In this document: positions 13,930 to 17,299 of the stretch, piece after piece
How the letters are laid out: each line of letters begins with the position of its first letter
Position numbering within the stretch: position 1 is the first letter of the stretch
From: CAYJAD01 sp964371835
Lineage (GTDB): Bacteria > Desulfobacterota > Desulfovibrionia > Desulfovibrionales > Desulfovibrionaceae
Assembly (NCBI GenBank): GCA_964371835.1
Contig: CAYJOP010000041.1
Span: 1-17,299, forward strand
DNA length: 17,299 nucleotides
Direction of reading: 5' to 3'
Notes under the pieces: generated by a model
The model's database searches: none
The model's input: the letters and a program-made list of their open reading frames with translations, nothing else
What the model was told of the DNA's origin: nothing
Program-made: the position numbers and the translations under genes

Positions 13930-15022
13930 TAGCTCCCCCCTTTACGCAAGCAAAAAAAGCTATGCATAAACAAACTATTAGACCAAGCACTGTTGCCATT
14001 ATACTGTTTGCCCCAATGCCAGCAGGTGAAGCTGCAATGCCAAAGTTATGTGCAAAGGCAGTGCCTACAATTAAACCAATTACAAAAACAGCGGCATCAT
14101 TATCTCCTTCGCCAGACATGAAAAGCTGTCTACCAGGGCAAGCACCAGCTAAACAAAATGCAAGACCTGCTGTGAGCATGGATAAAAAGTTCCATAAGCC
14201 ATCATCATGAGCAACAGGCTGGTTAGCAAAACCTGGATTGAAAAATCCAAAAACAATGTTTAAGGCAAGAGCTGTTACTAACATGGCAAGCACACCACTT
14301 AATAAGTGAGTGTGTCTAAATAAAATGGTGTCTCGAAATGCACCCATTGTGCAAAAGCGACTACGCTGACAAATAAAACCAACAATTAAGCCAATGCCCA
14401 AGGATATGAAAAGCGGTGCATGTGCAGCTCCTGGGCCTTTCACAGAATAAAAGAGTACGCCAGATTTTGCCTCACCCACAATTTGTGGGTTAAATATTAA
14501 TAAAGCGAATAATCCAACCATAAGCAGTGGGAAAATCCAACCAGCAGAATTTACTTCTTGCTGGCTGCGACCAAGCGAAAAACCCCTTTTCAAAAAATAA
14601 CCGCCAACAGCTATTCCTGCAATTAAACCGCCAATGCCAAGCAAAGCATTAGCATCTCCACCTGCTAGGCGCAAAATTGCACGCCATGGACAACCAAGAA
14701 AAACCAAGGATGCCATGCCAGCAATCATGCCAAGAGTAAAGCGAGTTATAAGAGAAGACCCACCGCGTGCTCGAAATTCTTTAAACATTAAAGATGCTCC
14801 AAAGGAACCAAGCACCATGCCGATAATTTCAGGACGTAAATATTGCACAACCGCAGCTCTATGCAAGCCTACTGATCCAGCAACATCACGAGAAAAACAA
14901 ACAACACAAACACCCATATTGGCCGGATTTCCAAGGTATTGCAACAATACAGCCAAACACCCAATAATAACACCTGTAACTATGATGCCACTTTTTGTGG
15001 CAAAGAAATTACTTGTTCTCAT
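13919..15022 (-). CDS. yedE: YedE-type (YeeE/YedE family) putative selenium or sulfur-compound transporter
   Basis: The 367-aa integral membrane protein of the YeeE/YedE family has about nine or ten helices in two related halves. Conserved cysteine-containing motifs line the presumed path: GVCVVCFSRDVAGSVGLH, FLGCPWRAILRLAGGDANAL, CQRSRFCTMGAFRD and GACPGRQLFMSGEGDNDAA. YeeE members pass thiosulfate through a cysteine relay; the YedE subgroup with TusA-like and DUF3343 neighbours is annotated as a putative selenium transporter. I start at ATG 15022 (MRTSNFFATKSG), which has AGGG upstream. A frame extension to 15112 adds 30 residues of low-complexity sequence and is unlikely. It is the first gene of the operon, and its 3' end overlaps the TusA-like start. 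The leader from 15023 has G-rich runs on the minus strand and no promoter I can assign. Confidence 0.88.
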   Translation of the reverse strand: MRTSNFFATKSGIIVTGVIIGCLAVLLQYLGNPANMGVCVVCFSRDVAGSVGLHRAAVVQYLRPEIIGMVLGSFGASLMFKEFRARGGSSLITRFTLGMIAGMASLVFLGCPWRAILRLAGGDANALLGIGGLIAGIAVGGYFLKRGFSLGRSQQEVNSAGWIFPLLMVGLFALLIFNPQIVGEAKSGVLFYSVKGPGAAHAPLFISLGIGLIVGFICQRSRFCTMGAFRDTILFRHTHLLSGVLAMLVTALALNIVFGFFNPGFANQPVAHDDGLWNFLSMLTAGLAFCLAGACPGRQLFMSGEGDNDAAVFVIGLIVGTAFAHNFGIAASPAGIGANSIMATVLGLIVCLCIAFFACVKGGANDN

Positions 15023-15283
15023 ATTAACCCTATGTTGTATGGAAAATTTTTTCTTGGAGGAAAACCTTTTTTGTGAACATAAAAGAATTTTCCCCCAAAC
15101 CCCCTTTCCCAAAAAAACTTTATTGACCTAAACCTTTAGTAATATTTTAGGGAAGTCTTTGAAAAAAAGAGTTCAGATATACAAAATTTTAATATATCAC
15201 AAGAATGCAGAAAATTCTGCTTTAGTGTATAGGGGCAATGAAAAAATTAGAAAATGCTTGGAAGGATATTTTATATTTATCTC

Positions 15284-15346
15284 ATACCCCATAGTACACA
15301 AGACCTCACACCGTGAAGTGTTAGTTCGTGTCGTCAGGTAGGGTAT
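15284..15346. other. Possible small structured element upstream of yedE
   Basis: ATACCC (15284-15289) pairs with GGGTAT (15341-15346), ACCT (15303-15306) with AGGT (15336-15339), and ACAC (15308-15311) with GTGT (15318-15321), giving a nested fold. It lies in the 350-bp gene-free stretch between the atp terminator and yedE, about 260 bp ahead of the yedE start on its strand. A 14-bp palindrome, GCAGAAAATTCTGC, is at 15207-15220. The stems are short and may be chance. Nothing else was recognised in 15023-15375. Confidence 0.25.
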
Positions 15347-15375
15347 AAAAATAATAACATATAAAACCTTTGAAA

Positions 15376-15413
15376 ACTATCACATGGGAGGTAGTATCCT
15401 CCCATGTGATAGT
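15376..15413 (-). terminator. Rho-independent terminator of the atp operon
   Basis: ACTATCACATGGGAGG (15376-15391) and CCTCCCATGTGATAGT (15398-15413) form a perfect 16-bp stem with a six-base loop. On the minus strand the stem is followed by TTTTC. It lies 40 bp beyond the atpC stop and is the obvious end of the ATP synthase transcript. Confidence 0.9.
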
Positions 15414-15452
15414 ATAAGATTAATCTCTTGCAGGCTGCAATTTTTTAAGCAG

Positions 15453-15845
15453 CTAGCTTGCAAGGCTTAAGCGTACTAGCGCTCTGTGTAAAGCGTGCTC
15501 TGCACGCATAACATCAAGCTCAGCATTTTTTTGAGCAAGCCGATCTTCAGCGCGTTTTTGTGCTTCTTGAGCACGCGCTTTGTCTATGCTTTCTGCAAGT
15601 TCTGCGGATTCAGCTAAGATAGTGATTACATTGTCATTAACATCAGCAAATCCACCAGAAATAAACACATATTGTTGCTTGCCTTCTTTGTCAAAGCGTA
15701 GCACGCCGACTTTAAGGGCTGACAACAAGGCTACGTGATCTTTAAGCACACCGAATTCACCTTCGATGCCTGGGCAGCTCACATAGTCCACCGTTTCTTG
15801 TACCACCTGCTTATCAGGGGTAACAACTTCCAATTGGAGCTTCAT
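15453..15845 (-). CDS. atpC: F1 ATP synthase epsilon subunit
   Basis: Epsilon is part of the central rotor stalk of F1 and inhibits ATP hydrolysis. The 130-aa product has the usual length. It has an N-terminal beta-sandwich (MKLQLEVVTPDKQVV, then CPGIEGEFGVLKDHVALLSALKVGVL and FISGGFADVNDNVITILAE) and a C-terminal helical hairpin (about residues 88-130, ELAESIDKARAQEAQ to RALVRLSLAS), which is the regulatory part. AAGGAG precedes the ATG. It follows atpD by 12 bp, as in the standard operon, and is the last gene before the terminator at 15376-15413. Confidence 0.96.
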   Translation of the reverse strand: MKLQLEVVTPDKQVVQETVDYVSCPGIEGEFGVLKDHVALLSALKVGVLRFDKEGKQQYVFISGGFADVNDNVITILAESAELAESIDKARAQEAQKRAEDRLAQKNAELDVMRAEHALHRALVRLSLAS

Positions 15846-15857
15846 AGTGTTGCTCCT

Positions 15858-17270
15858 TTATTCAGATTGACGCTTATTGTAATTCTCCACAGCCATTTCA
15901 ATGCCGCCAAGCATGTAGAAGTCGCCTTCTGCAAGGTGGTCATACTCACCATCAAGAATGCCCTTAAAGCCCTTGATGGTTTCGGTTAGCTGTACATATT
16001 GACCTGGTGTGCCAGTAAAGGTTTCTGCCACGTGGAATGGTTGTGACAAGAAACGCTGAATACGGCGAGCACGGGCCACAACAACTTTGTCGTCGTCAGA
16101 CAATTCGTCCATTCCAAGAATGGCGATGATGTCTTGAAGGTCTTTATACTTTTGTAGAACCATTTGCACTTGACGGGCAACTGCGTAGTGCTCTTCACCC
16201 ACAACGTTGGGGTCAAGAATACGAGATGTTGAGTCAAGCGGGTCCACCGCAGGATAAATACCAAGCTCAGCAATTTGACGTGAAAGTACAAGTGTACCGT
16301 CAAGGTGTGAGAAGGTAGTTGCAGGGGCCGGGTCAGTCAAGTCGTCAGCAGGTACATATACGGCCTGAACTGAGGTGATTGAACCCTTGTTGGTTGAGGT
16401 AATACGCTCTTGAAGGCCACCAAGGTCAGTACCAAGTGTTGGTTGATAACCAACAGCAGAAGGCATACGACCAAGAAGAGCCGATACTTCTGAGCCTGCT
16501 TGGGTAAAGCGGAAGATATTGTCAACGAACAAAAGCACGTCTTGGTTTTCTTCGTCACGGAAGTATTCCGCACAAGCAAGAGCAGTTAGAGCAACACGAG
16601 CACGAGCTCCAGGAGGTTCGTTCATCTGGCCATAAACCAGAATAGCGCGCTCTAAAACGCCAGCGTCTTTAAGCTCGTGGTAAAGGTCATTACCTTCACG
16701 AGTACGCTCACCAACGCCAGCAAACACGGAGCTACCACCGTGTTGTTTTGCGATGTTGTTAATCATTTCCATAAGGATAACGGTCTTACCAACACCAGCA
16801 CCTCCGAAAAGGCCCATTTTTCCGCCTTTTGGGAAGGGTATTAGTAAGTCCACAACCTTAATTCCTGTTTCCAAAAGTTCAACCTTAGTATTTTGTTCGG
16901 TAAACTCTGGAGCAGGACGGTGGATTGGATACATTTTTTCAGAGTTAATGGGGCCTGCTTCGTCGATGGGTCGCCCAATAACGTTCATGATACGGCTTAC
17001 AGCAGCCTTACCCACAGGAACCATGATAGGCTCGCCTGTGTCTTTGGCTTCCATGCCGCGCACAAGACCTTCAGTTGCGTCCATAGCAATGGTACGAACA
17101 ACGTTATCACCAAGGTGTTGTGCTACTTCACATATAAGATCTGGTGCGTCGGTATTGTTGGGGTTTTTTATCTCAAGAGCATTGAGAATGTTGGGCAGTG
17201 TTCCACCCGCAAACTCCACGTCAACGACTGCACCGATGACCTGAACAATTTTGCCAATATTTGCACTCAT
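15858..17270 (-). CDS. atpD: F1 ATP synthase beta subunit
   Basis: Beta carries the catalytic nucleotide-binding sites of the F1 head and couples rotation of gamma to ATP synthesis. The 470-aa product is complete. It has an N-terminal beta-barrel (GKIVQVIGAVVDVEF), Walker A GGAGVGKT at 156-163, the catalytic-glutamate region GERTREGNDLYHEL, Walker B LLFVDNIFRFTQAGSEVSALLGR, GYQPTL, and the DELSEED-like lever, here DELSDDD, near the C-terminus. The start at 17270 has GGGAG upstream. The gene lies between the end of atpG and atpC. Base composition is higher in GC than the flanks, as expected of a highly expressed gene. Confidence 0.98.
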   Translation of the reverse strand: MSANIGKIVQVIGAVVDVEFAGGTLPNILNALEIKNPNNTDAPDLICEVAQHLGDNVVRTIAMDATEGLVRGMEAKDTGEPIMVPVGKAAVSRIMNVIGRPIDEAGPINSEKMYPIHRPAPEFTEQNTKVELLETGIKVVDLLIPFPKGGKMGLFGGAGVGKTVILMEMINNIAKQHGGSSVFAGVGERTREGNDLYHELKDAGVLERAILVYGQMNEPPGARARVALTALACAEYFRDEENQDVLLFVDNIFRFTQAGSEVSALLGRMPSAVGYQPTLGTDLGGLQERITSTNKGSITSVQAVYVPADDLTDPAPATTFSHLDGTLVLSRQIAELGIYPAVDPLDSTSRILDPNVVGEEHYAVARQVQMVLQKYKDLQDIIAILGMDELSDDDKVVVARARRIQRFLSQPFHVAETFTGTPGQYVQLTETIKGFKGILDGEYDHLAEGDFYMLGGIEMAVENYNKRQSE

Positions 17271-17287
17271 ATTATTTACGCTCCCTG

Positions 17288-17299
17288 TTAGCCATTCAA
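17288..17299 (-). CDS. atpG: C-terminal end of the F1 gamma subunit (atpG), partial
   Basis: Only three codons and a stop are visible: Leu-Asn-Gly-TAA, with the stop at 17288-17290, 17 bp before the atpD ATG. The position directly before atpD is that of atpG in the usual atp operon, and an LNG ending fits gamma. The call rests on gene order rather than sequence. Confidence 0.35.
   Translation of the reverse strand: MNG

Noticed and set aside
15023..15112. Earlier yedE start
   Set aside because: The added residues are low-complexity and basic, with no support over the ATG at 15022.
15159..15341. 60-aa plus-strand reading frame between atpC and yedE
   Set aside because: It has no ribosome binding site or recognisable sequence, and it is in an AT-rich spacer.
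15284..15346. Hammerhead ribozyme or 5S rRNA fragment
   Set aside because: A CTGACGA core-like string is present on the minus strand, but the required GAAA element and stems are absent. Resemblance to 5S rRNA is limited to a few short words.

Overview
The window is AT-rich and comes from a Gram-negative bacterium. Two outer-membrane-type lipoproteins, a TopA with several zinc ribbons and a YedE/TusA/DUF3343 selenium-type operon together suggest a low-GC member of the Desulfovibrionaceae or a related deltaproteobacterial group. That placement is inference, because there is no rRNA or other strong marker here. One run of 100 Ns (5391-5490) is an assembly gap inside repeated sequence.

Layout. 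At 1-4674 three minus-strand genes run leftward: uvrB (nucleotide excision repair), a GT2-GtrA fusion glycosyltransferase, and a large multi-spanning membrane protein that leaves the window at base 1. The last two are 21 bp apart and probably act together in surface glycan or lipid-linked sugar metabolism. A conserved-looking but unrecognised 163-aa gene (4700-5191, plus) diverges from uvrB. From 5192 to 6676 there is no convincing gene. The stretch is packed with nested inverted repeats: a duplicated four-hairpin unit, a dispersed hairpin family also present at about 11.1 kb, a widely spaced inverted repeat, and a cloverleaf-like multibranch structure. A minus-strand terminator then closes a pair of TraT-like lipoprotein genes (6677-7925), which diverge from topA (8092-10332). 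ppiB (cyclophilin) follows topA and ends at a clear terminator. The interval 10906-11289 holds two terminators and another copy of the dispersed repeat.

From 15022 down to 11290 lies a tightly packed minus-strand operon: YedE-type transporter, TusA-like CPxP protein, DUF3343 protein, NAD(P)H-hydrate-dehydratase-like kinase, then an AEC-family permease. The first four overlap or nearly abut, which suggests translational coupling and one pathway, most likely selenium or sulfur uptake and delivery. The kinase-like protein is the least expected member. The right end is the 3' part of the F1 ATP synthase operon (end of atpG, then atpD and atpC), closed by a perfect 16-bp terminator hairpin at 15376-15413.

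The two points of greatest interest are the dispersed hairpin family, whose copies show paired base changes in the stem, and the selenium-type operon with its kinase-like and permease genes. No CRISPR array, tRNA, rRNA, transposase or integrase gene was seen.
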